From contig NZ_JAKEIP010000071.1 of NCBI RefSeq assembly GCF_021474425.1, positions 1 to 35,180 of the forward strand: 35,180 bases of DNA. Reading direction: 5' to 3'. The notes below the pieces were generated by a model. That model was not told where the DNA came from. It made no database searches and worked only from the letters and a program-made list of their open reading frames with translations. This document shows positions 23,216-31,994 of the stretch, piece by piece. The position numbers and the translations under genes are program-made. Every line of letters starts with the position of its first letter. The stretch's first letter is position 1. This stretch comes from Streptomyces muensis. Lineage in GTDB: Bacteria > Actinomycetota > Actinomycetes > Streptomycetales > Streptomycetaceae.

Positions 23216-23659
23216 TCAGTCGAACTGGTCCCCCAGTGCCATCACCATCACCCCGGTGACAAGCAGCCACAGCGCCCGCCGGGTGCGCCCGCGCGAGCCG
23301 AGGAACGCGGCGAGCGCGCAGACGGCGGCGCCGAGCGCGTAGGCGGCCGGGACGAGAGCGGGAGCGGAGCCGGTGGCCCGGAGCGTGGCGGCGGCCAGCC
23401 CGGCGAAGGCGAGGAGCGCCCCGGTCACGGCCGCAGTCCAACGGGCCCGCCGCGCCACCTGTGCCGGGTCGTCGAGGTCTTCTTCTTCGTCGTCCGCCGG
23501 GAATTCTTGGTCGTCCGCCGGACCCTCTGCGTCGTCAGCCGGATCTTCTACGTCGTCCGGGGCCTGGGCGTCCGCCACATCCTCGGCGTGGTCGTCCCTC
23601 GGCGTCTCGGACCGCTCCTCCCCCGTCTCGGATATCTCGGAATCACCGCGTCCACTCAT
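23216..23659 (-). CDS. Small membrane protein with acidic heptapeptide repeats
   Basis: From ATG 23659 the protein has 147 residues. The first 75 or so are extremely acidic and include a tandem seven-residue repeat DDxExPA (DDVEDPADDAEGPADDQEFP and on). About three membrane helices follow (AAVTGALLAFAGLAAATLRA, LVPAAYALGAAVCALAAFLG, and ALWLLVTGVMVMALGDQFD). Family and function are unknown; the acidic tail is probably cytoplasmic and disordered. No ribosome site precedes the ATG. TACGCT ends about ten bases before it, so a leaderless transcript is possible. It is divergent from the methyltransferase gene. The 175-bp spacer towards the MMPL gene contains no gene I can support. Confidence 0.72.
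   Translation of the reverse strand: MSGRGDSEISETGEERSETPRDDHAEDVADAQAPDDVEDPADDAEGPADDQEFPADDEEEDLDDPAQVARRARWTAAVTGALLAFAGLAAATLRATGSAPALVPAAYALGAAVCALAAFLGSRGRTRRALWLLVTGVMVMALGDQFD
23489..23562. repeat. 21-bp tandem repeat coding for acidic heptads
   Basis: Units beginning TCGTCnGCCGG start at 23489, 23510 and 23531, with a partial unit at 23552, an exact 21-bp period. Read on the minus strand they encode DDxExPA. In-frame unit length means copy-number change would alter only tail length. Confidence 0.7.
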
Positions 23660-23847
23660 GGCGGGCGAGCGTAGCGCGTCGCGCCGGGAAATCGGATGCC
23701 GGTCCGAAGGGCGGGCTGCTAGCGTCCGAAGGTCCGCCGTTTCCGCGGCACACCGCCGCCGACCTGGGCAGGTGCATTGTTTGAGCGTCCGGCCGAGCTC
23801 CGACGTATCCCTTTCCGCTTCCCCGGACTCAAGGAGCCGTCCCACCG

Positions 23848-24651
23848 ATGCCGGACATCACCCCGAGGACCTCGAATGAGGAACTCACCAAGCGGCTGAC
23901 CCACGCCCGCTACCCGCGCAGCAACAGCTACGACGTCCGCTGGGTCATCGAGAACCAGATGGGCCCGAACGCCCTGTGGCTGCTGGAGTGGCTGGCCCCC
24001 GCCCTCGGCCTGGACGCCCTGCGCCCGTGCGCCCGCGTCCTCGACCTGGGCTGTGGCCGGGCCATGACCTCCGTCTTCCTGGCCAGGGAGTTCGACGCCC
24101 AGGTCACCGCCGCCGACCTGTGGATCAAGCCCGACGACAACGCCAGGCGCATCGCCGAGGCCGGCTTCGCCGACCGGGTGCTGCCCGTGCACGCCGAGGC
24201 GCACGACCTGCCGTTCGCCGAGGCCGGCTTCGACGCGATCGTGAGCGTCGACGCGTACCAGTACTTCGGCACCAACGATCTCTATCTGCCCACGCTGACC
24301 CGGCTGTTGAAGCCGGGCGGGCGGATCGGGGTCGTCGTACCGGCGCTCCGGGAGGAGCCGGCGGGCGCCGAGCCGCCGGAGCACCTCAGGCCCTGGTGGG
24401 AGCCCGACTTCTGGTGCTTCCACTCCGCCGACTGGTGGCGACGCCACTGGACCCGCAGCGGCGCCGTCGAGGTCGAGGCGGCCGACTGGCAGCCGGACGG
24501 CTGGCGGGACTGGCTGCTGTGGTGCGACGTGATCGCCGAGGAGAGCCCGGAGGAGTTCCATCGCACGATGGCCCGCCGGGTCGGCGAGATGGTGCGCCAC
24601 GACGAGGGCCGCGCGCTGGGCTTCGTACGGCTCGTCGGACGGCGTATCTGA
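23848..24651 (+). CDS. Class I SAM-dependent methyltransferase
   Basis: This 267-residue methyltransferase has the S-adenosylmethionine fold. Motif I is VLDLGCGRAMTSVFLARE, the acidic end of strand 2 is in VTAADLW, motif II is FDAIVSVDAYQYFG, and motif III is LLKPGGRIGVVVPAL. The C-terminal part is unusually rich in Trp (EPDFWCFHSADWWRRHWTRSG, then DWQPDGWRDWLLW), which suggests an aromatic or lipid-like substrate pocket, but I cannot name the substrate. ATG 23848 has AAGGAG eleven bases upstream. It is a single-gene unit ending at the strong bidirectional terminator shared with gatB. Confidence 0.9.
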   Translation: MPDITPRTSNEELTKRLTHARYPRSNSYDVRWVIENQMGPNALWLLEWLAPALGLDALRPCARVLDLGCGRAMTSVFLAREFDAQVTAADLWIKPDDNARRIAEAGFADRVLPVHAEAHDLPFAEAGFDAIVSVDAYQYFGTNDLYLPTLTRLLKPGGRIGVVVPALREEPAGAEPPEHLRPWWEPDFWCFHSADWWRRHWTRSGAVEVEAADWQPDGWRDWLLWCDVIAEESPEEFHRTMARRVGEMVRHDEGRALGFVRLVGRRI

Positions 24652-24672
24652 GAACGCGCCGAGGAGAACACA

Positions 24673-24710
24673 CCGAGGGGGACGCGTCGCCGTTGACGCG
24701 TCCCCCTCGG
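24673..24710. terminator. Bidirectional terminator between methyltransferase and gatB
   Basis: A perfect 16-bp stem, CCGAGGGGGACGCGTC at 24673-24688 and GACGCGTCCCCCTCGG at 24695-24710 with loop GCCGTT, lies midway between the convergent stops at 24651 and 24731. It would end both transcripts. Confidence 0.88.
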
Positions 24711-24730
24711 GGATTCACGAACCGCGGGTG

Positions 24731-26245
24731 TCAGCCCTCGCTGACGCCCAGCTTCTCCAGGATCAGCTCCTTGACGCGGGCCGCGTCCGCCTGACCGCGC
24801 GTCGCCTTCATGACCGCGCCGACCAGGGCACCGGCCGCGGCGACCTTGCCGGAGCGGATCTTGTCGGCGATGCCCGGGTTGCCGGCGATGGCCTCGTCGA
24901 CGGCGGCACCGAGGGCACCCTCGTCGGAGACGACCTTCAGACCACGCTTGTCGACGACCTCGTCCGGGGTGCCTTCGCCCGCGAGGACGCCCTCGATGAC
25001 CTGGCGCGCCAGCTTGTCGTTGAGGTCGCCCTTCGAGACCAGCTCGGTGACCCGGGCGACCTGCTCCGGCGTGATGGCCAGCTCGTCCAGCGACTTGCCC
25101 GACTCGTTGGCGCTGCGGGCCAGTTCGCCCATCCACCACTTGCGGGCGGACGCGGCGTCGGCACCGGCGTCGATCGTGGCGACGATCGGGTCCAGCGCAC
25201 CGGCGTTGAGGATCGCCTGCATGTCGGTGGCCGAGATGCCCCACTCCGCGAGGAGCCGGGTACGCCGGGCCAGCGGCAGCTCGGGCAGGGCCGCCCGGAT
25301 CTCCTCGACCCACTCGCGCGAGGGGGCCACCGGCACCAGGTCCGGCTCGGGGAAGTACCGGTAGTCCTCGGCCTCTTCCTTGACGCGGCCCGAGGTCGTC
25401 GACCCGGTGTCCTCGTGGAAGTGCCGGGTCTCCTGGATGATCGTCCCGCCGCCGCTCAGCACGGCCGCGTGACGCTGGATCTCGAAGCGGGCCGCGCGCT
25501 CCACGGACCGCAGCGAGTTGACGTTCTTGGTCTCGCTGCGCGTGCCGAACTTCTCGGTGCCGTTGGGCCGCAGCGACAGGTTCACGTCGCAGCGCATCTG
25601 GCCCATCTCCATCCGGGCCTCGGAGACGCCGAGCGCCCGGATGAGCTCGCGCAGCTCACGGACGTACGCCTTCGCCACCTCGGGGGCACGCTCGCCCGCG
25701 CCCTCGATCGGCTTGGTGACGATCTCGATGAGCGGGATGCCGGCGCGGTTGTAGTCCAGCAGCGAGTGCGAGGCGCCGTGGATACGGCCCGTCGCGCCGC
25801 CCACGTGGGTCGACTTGCCGGTGTCCTCCTCCATGTGGGCGCGCTCGATCTCCACACGGAAGGTCTCGCCGTCCTCCAGCTGGACGTCGAGGTAGCCGTT
25901 GAAGGCGATCGGCTCGTCGTACTGGGAGGTCTGGAAGTTCTTCGGCATGTCCGGATAGAAGTAGTTCTTCCGGGCGAAGCGGCACCACTCGGCGATCTCG
26001 CAGTTCAGCGCGAGACCGATCTTGATCGCGGACTCGACGCCGGTCGCGTTGACGACCGGGAGCGCGCCGGGCAGGCCGAGGCAGACGGGGCAGGTCTGCG
26101 TGTTGGCGTCCTGACCGAGTTCGGTCGAACACCCGCAGAACATCTTGGTCTTGGTGCCGAGTTCGACATGGACCTCAAGGCCCATGACGGGGTCGTACGA
26201 CGCGAGTGCGTCCTCGTACGACACCAGGTCGGTCGTGGTGGTCAC
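24731..26245 (-). CDS. gatB: Asp/Glu-tRNA amidotransferase subunit B
   Basis: GatB is the kinase and tRNA-recognition subunit of GatCAB. The complex converts misacylated Glu-tRNA(Gln) and Asp-tRNA(Asn) to the amidated forms using ammonia from GatA. The 504-residue protein has the signature MGLEVHVELGTKTKMFCGC with the Cys cluster completed by CPVCLG. Typical GatB stretches follow, such as NYFYPDMPKNFQTSQYD and DYNRAGIPLIEIVTKP, and the C-terminal YqeY-like tail domain ends VLKATRG-like (VMKATRGQADAARVKELI). The GTG at 26245 is preceded by AGAGGGA. It is last in the gat operon, 15 bp after the small membrane protein gene, and ends at a 16-bp terminator. Confidence 0.97.
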   Translation of the reverse strand: MTTTTDLVSYEDALASYDPVMGLEVHVELGTKTKMFCGCSTELGQDANTQTCPVCLGLPGALPVVNATGVESAIKIGLALNCEIAEWCRFARKNYFYPDMPKNFQTSQYDEPIAFNGYLDVQLEDGETFRVEIERAHMEEDTGKSTHVGGATGRIHGASHSLLDYNRAGIPLIEIVTKPIEGAGERAPEVAKAYVRELRELIRALGVSEARMEMGQMRCDVNLSLRPNGTEKFGTRSETKNVNSLRSVERAARFEIQRHAAVLSGGGTIIQETRHFHEDTGSTTSGRVKEEAEDYRYFPEPDLVPVAPSREWVEEIRAALPELPLARRTRLLAEWGISATDMQAILNAGALDPIVATIDAGADAASARKWWMGELARSANESGKSLDELAITPEQVARVTELVSKGDLNDKLARQVIEGVLAGEGTPDEVVDKRGLKVVSDEGALGAAVDEAIAGNPGIADKIRSGKVAAAGALVGAVMKATRGQADAARVKELILEKLGVSEG

Positions 26246-26260
26246 GGTGAAACTTCCCTC

Positions 26261-26499
26261 TCAGCCCAGCAGGACGTCGTCGTCGCCCAGCCGCTTCAGC
26301 TCGCGGTAGAGGATGGCGAGGCCGGTGACGATGGCGGCGGCGGACACCCCGGCGTCGATCAGACGCAGCGTGTCGCTCTCCACGCGGGCCTTCTTGGCCT
26401 GCTTGACGACGTTGACCGCACCGAACGCGGTGGTGGCCATGGACAGGTACAGGCCGGACTTGGACTTCTTGAAGCCCTTGGCCTTGGACATTGCCTTGC

Positions 26500-26503
<4 letters not shown>
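26261..26503 (-). CDS. 80-residue small membrane protein inside the gat operon
   Basis: The frame from GTG 26503 encodes 80 residues. A lysine-rich N-terminus (SKAMSKAKGFKKSKSG) is followed by a hydrophobic segment (LYLSMATTAFGAVNVV), a basic loop, and a second, clearer membrane helix (GVSAAAIVTGLAILY) ending in an acidic tail. GGAGG lies ten bases upstream. The start overlaps the gatA stop as GTGA, and gatB follows after 15 bp, so it is embedded in and coupled to the gatCAB transcription unit. I know of no named family; as I recall the same slot is occupied in S. coelicolor (about SCO5500). It might tether the amidotransferase to the membrane, but that is speculation. Confidence 0.8.
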
Positions 26504-27993
<1,490 letters not shown>

Positions 27994-27999
27994 GGCTTC

Positions 28000-28296
28000 T
28001 TAGTCCTCCCCCAGGATCTGCGGCACCTTGAAACGCTGCTGCTCCTGGGCCGGGGCGCCGGAGAGCGCCTGCTCGGGGGTGAGCGAGGGACGGACCTCGT
28101 CCTTGCGCATGACGTTCGTCAGCGGGAGCGGGTGCGAGGTCGGCGGTACGTCTTGGTCGGCGACCTCACTGACGCGTGCGACCGCGCCGATGATGTCGTC
28201 CAGCTGTCCCGCGAAGTGCTCGAGCTCTTCGGGCTTCAGCTCCAGACGCGCCAGCCGGGCGAGGTGGGCGACCTCCTCGCGCGTGATGCCAGGCAT
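28000..28296 (-). CDS. gatC: Asp/Glu-tRNA amidotransferase subunit C
   Basis: This 98-residue GatC wraps around and stabilises GatA in the GatCAB complex. The N-terminal signature TREEVAHLARLARLELKPEE and the C-terminal P-rich arm with LREDEV-like VMRKDEVRPSLTPEQAL are present. ATG 28296 has GAGGA seven bases upstream. It is the first gene of gatC-gatA-small membrane protein-gatB. Confidence 0.95.
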   Translation of the reverse strand: MPGITREEVAHLARLARLELKPEELEHFAGQLDDIIGAVARVSEVADQDVPPTSHPLPLTNVMRKDEVRPSLTPEQALSGAPAQEQQRFKVPQILGED

Positions 28297-28342
28297 GCAG
28301 CGATCCTCTGGGGTGAGAGTTTGTGGTTTGGGGCCAATCCTA

Positions 28343-28384
28343 TGGGGCGGGGACCGATGCCCGTGAAACGGTTTCCCCGGCCCC
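28343..28384 (-). terminator. Imperfect GC hairpin after the DUF4267 gene
   Basis: GGGGCGGGGACCG and CGGTTTCCCCGGCCCC can pair with bulges. The element lies 20-60 bases past the stop at 28406 and upstream of gatC. It could end the DUF4267 transcript; pairing is imperfect, so this is tentative. Confidence 0.4.
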
Positions 28385-28405
28385 GTTCGCGGACTCGGTC
28401 CCGTC

Positions 28406-28777
28406 TCAGACGAGGAAGAGCAGGACGGCGCTGATGAGTACGACGACCGCCGTGGCGAAGTGAATGCCGAAGGCGACGGCTTTCGTACCGCCGTTCCGCA
28501 GCACTATCAGTGTGTCGAAGAGCGGCACGATCGCCACGGCCAGCATGAACCAGGCCTCGGCGCGCGCTCCGACGAAGAACAGCAGCGCGAGGCCCAGCAG
28601 TCCGAAGGTGCCGTCGCGCAGGCCCTTGATCGTGAGGTAGGCGCCGGCGTCGCCGTCCGGCCGGGCCGGGACGCCGTAGCCGGCGGCGGCCGGGCCGGGC
28701 TGGAACAGGAACCGGTACCCGAGGAACACACAGAACAGATCGAGCACGACGGCCAGGGTGTAGGCGGTCACGGTCAT
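28406..28777 (-). CDS. Small four-helix membrane protein, DUF4267-like
   Basis: From ATG 28777 this is a 123-residue integral membrane protein with about four helices (TAYTLAVVLDLFCVFLGYRF, FGLLGLALLFFVGARAEAWF, MLAVAIVPLFDTLIVL, and FATAVVVLISAVLLFLV). The pattern GYRFLFQP...KGLRDGTFGLLGLALL matches my memory of DUF4267 proteins, often next to TetR regulators; function is unknown. GGAG lies seven bases upstream. It is divergent from a TetR gene, and two copies of a palindromic site sit between the starts, so it is the probable target of that repressor. Confidence 0.82.
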   Translation of the reverse strand: MTVTAYTLAVVLDLFCVFLGYRFLFQPGPAAAGYGVPARPDGDAGAYLTIKGLRDGTFGLLGLALLFFVGARAEAWFMLAVAIVPLFDTLIVLRNGGTKAVAFGIHFATAVVVLISAVLLFLV

Positions 28778-28791
28778 GTCTTCACTCCTCG

Positions 28792-28854
28792 CTAGCAGCG
28801 CTAGAGACAGGAGCGAAGCTAGCAGAGCGTCGACAGGATGGCTAGCGCTGCTAG
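28792..28854. promoter_or_regulatory. Two TetR operators and a half-site between DUF4267 and TetR genes
   Basis: CTAGCAGCGCTAG at 28792-28804 and its exact reverse complement at 28842-28854 are each near-palindromes (CTAGC-nnn-GCTAG), with centres 50 bp apart. A half-site CTAGCAG lies at 28819-28825. The right copy overlaps the -10 of the TetR promoter, and the left copy lies 15 bp from the DUF4267 start. This is a convincing layout for autoregulation and co-repression, possibly with looping. Confidence 0.75.
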
Positions 28855-28857
28855 AAT
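28830..28857 (+). promoter_or_regulatory. Promoter of the TetR gene, probably leaderless
   Basis: TCGACA (28830-28835) and TAGAAT (28852-28857) are separated by 16 bp. The ATG at 28865 lies eight bases after the -10 and no ribosome site precedes it, so transcription probably starts at the ATG itself. The right operator overlaps the -10. Confidence 0.65.
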
Positions 28858-28864
28858 TCCGGGT

Positions 28865-29446
28865 ATGTCGATCCAGACGCGCCGGGAGCGCGAACGAGCG
28901 GAACGCGAGCGGCTGATCGTCACGGCCGCCCGGGAGCTGGCGGAGGCCGAGGGCTGGGAGGCGGTCACCACGCGCAGGCTGGCGGCCGAGATCGAGTACA
29001 GCCAGCCCGTCCTCTACAGCCACTTCAAGGGCAAAACCGCGATCATGGCGGCGGTCGCGGTGCAGGGCTGCGCCGAGATGGCCGCCGAGTTGCGTACGGC
29101 CCGTACGGCGGCGAAGGACAGGCGCGGGGCGCTGGCGGCGGTGGGCGAGGCGTACGCGGCGTTCGCACACCGCCGGCCGGCCCTGTACGACGCGATGTTC
29201 ACCCATCGGGTGGACCTGCCGTTCGCCACGCCCGAGGCCCCGGCCGAGCTCCAGGAGGCCTTCGGCGAACTGCTGGCGGCGGTCGAGCCGATCGCCGCCG
29301 AGGGCGACGACCCGGGTGCGCTCACGGAGACGTACTGGGCCGCCCTGCACGGCCTGGTGACCCTGATGCGCAGCGGCCGGCTGCCCGAGGGGGCGCATCA
29401 GCAGCGACTGCAGCTGCTGACGCGGCACTTCACGGCGGGGGTGTAG
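28865..29446 (+). CDS. TetR-family regulator of the DUF4267 gene
   Basis: This 193-residue regulator has an Arg/Glu-rich N-terminus (MSIQTRRERERAERERLIVT) and a clear helix-turn-helix (TTRRLAAEIEYSQPVLYSHFKGKTAIMAAV). The ligand-binding domain contains FAHRRPALYDAMFTH and a C-terminal YWAALHGLVTLMRSGRLP, as in the WHG-type TetR group. The ATG at 28865 is chosen because the -10 and operator lie immediately upstream; an earlier in-frame GTG would lie within the operator. It very likely represses itself and the divergent membrane protein gene. It ends 42 bp from the convergent rmdB stop. Confidence 0.9.
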   Translation: MSIQTRRERERAERERLIVTAARELAEAEGWEAVTTRRLAAEIEYSQPVLYSHFKGKTAIMAAVAVQGCAEMAAELRTARTAAKDRRGALAAVGEAYAAFAHRRPALYDAMFTHRVDLPFATPEAPAELQEAFGELLAAVEPIAAEGDDPGALTETYWAALHGLVTLMRSGRLPEGAHQQRLQLLTRHFTAGV

Positions 29447-29488
29447 CGAGGGCGCGGCGGGGCGCGGGGCGTCGGCCGCCTACGGCGG

Positions 29489-31723
29489 TCACTCGGCGGC
29501 GGGCAGTGCGGCGCGTGGCCGCTGCCAACCCCTCGAGCCGCGGGCCAGCAGCCACGCCGTCGTCTCCTCCGGCGGCATCGCGGCCGCGACCAGCCAGCCC
29601 TGTACGGCGTCGCAGCGCAGGTCCCGCAGGCGTTCCCAGGTCTCGTCGTCCTCGACGCCCTCGGCGACGACGAGCAGGCCCAGGGAGTGCGCCAGGTCCA
29701 CGGTGCAGCGCACGATCTCCGCGTCCTCGTTGTCCACCGCGAGCCGCGCCACGAACGAGCGGTCGATCTTCAGCTCGCTCACCGGCAGGCGTCTGAGGTG
29801 CACGAGCGAGGAGTACCCGGTGCCGAAGTCGTCCAGGGACATCTTCACGCCGTGGCCGGTCAGTCCGGCGAGCGTGTCGGCCGCGCGCTGCGGGTCCTCC
29901 AGCAGGACGTGTTCCGTTATCTCCAGTTGGAGCGCTCCCGCCGGGACTCCGTGCCGGGCGAGCCGCGCGGCGACGGAGCCGGCGAACCCGGGGGTGTGGA
30001 CGTCGCGCGGGGAGACGTTGACCGCGACCGGCACGAACAGCCCCTGGGCACGCCAGCGGGCCACCTGTCCGAGCGCCGTCTCCAGCACGTACTCCGTCAG
30101 CTGCGGCATCAGCCCCGACGACTCGGCGATTGCTATGAACTCGTCCGGCGGCACCTTCCCGCGCTCCGGATGCACCCAGCGCACCAGGGCCTCGAGGCCG
30201 GCGACCTGACCGTCGAAGCGGACCTTCGGCTGGTAGTGCAGCTCGACCTCGTGCGCGTCCAGGGCCCGGCGCAGATCCCCCAGCAGACCCAGCCGGTCCG
30301 GGGTGTTGGAGTCCCGCTTCGACTCGTAGACCTCCACGCCCGTACGGTCCCGCTTCGCCTGGTACATCGCCACGTCCGCGCGTCGCAGCATCCCCTCGGC
30401 GTCGAGGGCGTGGTCGGGGAAGACGGCGACGCCCGCACTGGCCTCCAGGACCAGGGTGAGGCCGTCGAGGTCGAGCGGGGAGCTGAGGGCGGCGACCAGA
30501 CCGCGCGCCACCCGGGTCGCGGAGGTCGTGGAGTCGGCGACCGGCAGTAAGACGGCGAACTCGTCGCCGCCGAGCCGCGCGGCCTCCGCTCCGCGCGGCA
30601 GGGCGAGGCGCAGCCGGTCGGCTATCTGCAACAGCAACCGGTCTCCGGCGAGATGACCGAGCGTGTCGTTGACCGATCGGAAACGGTCGAGGTCGATCAG
30701 CATGAGGGCGGACCGGGCACCGATGCGCTCGGCGTCGTCGAGCGCGGTCCAGATCCGCTCCAGCAGCCACTGGCGGTTGGGCAGTCCGGTCAGCGGGTCG
30801 CGCAACTGCTCCTCCGCTCGCGCCCGGGCGATCCACAGGGTGGAGTCGAGGGCGATGAGCGGGATGGCGAACAGCGGCAGCAGCAGCGGCTTGGCGAGGG
30901 CGACCACGCACACCAGCGGCGCGATGCCGAGCAGGGCGACCGCGACCAGGCCCTGTCGGACCAGGGCGGTGCGGGCGACGGTGGGCAGGCCGCCGCGCGG
31001 GGCGTTCAGATACCAGAGCAGGACCCGGGTGACCGCCAGATAGGCGGCGGCGACGAGGACCACGCCGGGGGCGGTGTAGAGCGTCCAGGTGTCCGGGTCC
31101 CAGGGGGTCTCGACGGTCGGCACCCGGCCGAAGGCGGCCAGCACCAGGGCGCCGGCGGCGATGCCGAGGATGTCCACCGCGCCGTGCAGCACGCCCTGCC
31201 GCCAGCGGCCCCGGCGGGCGATGCCGACCAGCACGACCACGGTGAGGCTGACCATGCCGGCGGGCACCCAGCCGTACAGCATCAGCACGGCGAGGGTGAG
31301 GGCGGCGCCGGAACCGGTGCCGCCCCACCAGCGGGCGCGGCCGAGGGCGACGAGGTGGCCGACGATGATGCCGGTCAGCACGGCCAGGGACCAGCCGACG
31401 GTGCCGGACGGGAAGAGGGCGTGGTCGCCGGTGAACGCCCGGTAGAACCCGGCGCCCAGGACGAACCCGGCCGCCGCGACGACCGCCGCGGGCAGCGCGG
31501 GCCAGGACAGGTGCCGTTCGTGGTCGGAGTCGGGCAGCCCGGCGGTGCGCTCGGCGTCGAGCCGCACGGCGGCCTGAGCGTCCGCCGCGGTCCGCTGTGC
31601 GGCGCCGCTCGCCGCCTGACTTTCCATGCGCGAACGCTCCGCGCCTCGCGCCGCCCACCCCCGCCACGCGCCGGCCATTCGGCGCAGCCGTGAGTCGGGG
31701 GCGGCGCTCTCGGTCGGTTCCAT
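29489..31723 (-). CDS. rmdB: Membrane GGDEF-EAL protein, probable c-di-GMP phosphodiesterase RmdB
   Basis: From ATG 31723 (AGAGGGACGGGA just upstream) the protein has 744 residues. A charged N-terminus is followed by about eight membrane segments up to residue 290, then GGDEF and EAL. GGDEF keeps its motif (ARLGGDEFAVLL, near residue 385) but has no RxxD I-site; the corresponding residues are PRGA. The EAL domain looks fully competent: GLEALVRWVHPERG with the catalytic Glu near 511, NVSPRD, ITEH, DDFGTGYSSL, KIDRSFV, VAEGVED and the terminal QGW. RmdB of S. coelicolor and S. venezuelae is a characterised phosphodiesterase affecting sporulation. It is convergent with the TetR gene and downstream of ligA by 271 bp, in which I see no gene. 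Confidence 0.9.
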   Translation of the reverse strand: MEPTESAAPDSRLRRMAGAWRGWAARGAERSRMESQAASGAAQRTAADAQAAVRLDAERTAGLPDSDHERHLSWPALPAAVVAAAGFVLGAGFYRAFTGDHALFPSGTVGWSLAVLTGIIVGHLVALGRARWWGGTGSGAALTLAVLMLYGWVPAGMVSLTVVVLVGIARRGRWRQGVLHGAVDILGIAAGALVLAAFGRVPTVETPWDPDTWTLYTAPGVVLVAAAYLAVTRVLLWYLNAPRGGLPTVARTALVRQGLVAVALLGIAPLVCVVALAKPLLLPLFAIPLIALDSTLWIARARAEEQLRDPLTGLPNRQWLLERIWTALDDAERIGARSALMLIDLDRFRSVNDTLGHLAGDRLLLQIADRLRLALPRGAEAARLGGDEFAVLLPVADSTTSATRVARGLVAALSSPLDLDGLTLVLEASAGVAVFPDHALDAEGMLRRADVAMYQAKRDRTGVEVYESKRDSNTPDRLGLLGDLRRALDAHEVELHYQPKVRFDGQVAGLEALVRWVHPERGKVPPDEFIAIAESSGLMPQLTEYVLETALGQVARWRAQGLFVPVAVNVSPRDVHTPGFAGSVAARLARHGVPAGALQLEITEHVLLEDPQRAADTLAGLTGHGVKMSLDDFGTGYSSLVHLRRLPVSELKIDRSFVARLAVDNEDAEIVRCTVDLAHSLGLLVVAEGVEDDETWERLRDLRCDAVQGWLVAAAMPPEETTAWLLARGSRGWQRPRAALPAAE

Positions 31724-31909
31724 TCCCGTCCCTCTCACAGCCGGCGGTGCCCACGCCACGCGGCCCGATGCCCGACAACAACTTTCAACGGCACCGCGTT
31801 GGAAAACCCTTCCCCCGCCCTTCAAGGCTCGTGAAGAGCAAGGAGATGCCCCAACCGCAGCTGGGCACGGCAGGCGCACACCTCAACAGTAGGCCGCAGA
31901 AGGCTTCCA

Positions 31910-31936
31910 CGGGCAGCGGTCGTCAACGGTTGCCCG
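31910..31936 (-). terminator. Weak hairpin between ligA and rmdB
   Basis: CGGGCA (31910-31915) and TGCCCG (31931-31936) form a 6-bp stem about 60 bases past the ligA stop. It is short, so read-through from ligA into rmdB cannot be excluded. Confidence 0.35.
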
Positions 31937-31994
31937 AATGCGCCCCAGGCACCCGTATGCATCTGGTATGCGCCGATCGGGGCACCTTCAACCG

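Noticed and set aside
23057..23674. A 205-codon plus-strand frame beginning in the MMPL upstream spacer.
   Set aside because: Most of it is antisense to the acidic membrane protein, whose tandem repeats explain its odd composition. The unique first 55 codons show no family features and no ribosome site.
29447..29488. A strong terminator between the convergent TetR and rmdB genes.
   Set aside because: Only a short CCGCC / GGCGG pairing is present near 29475-29487; it is too weak to call.
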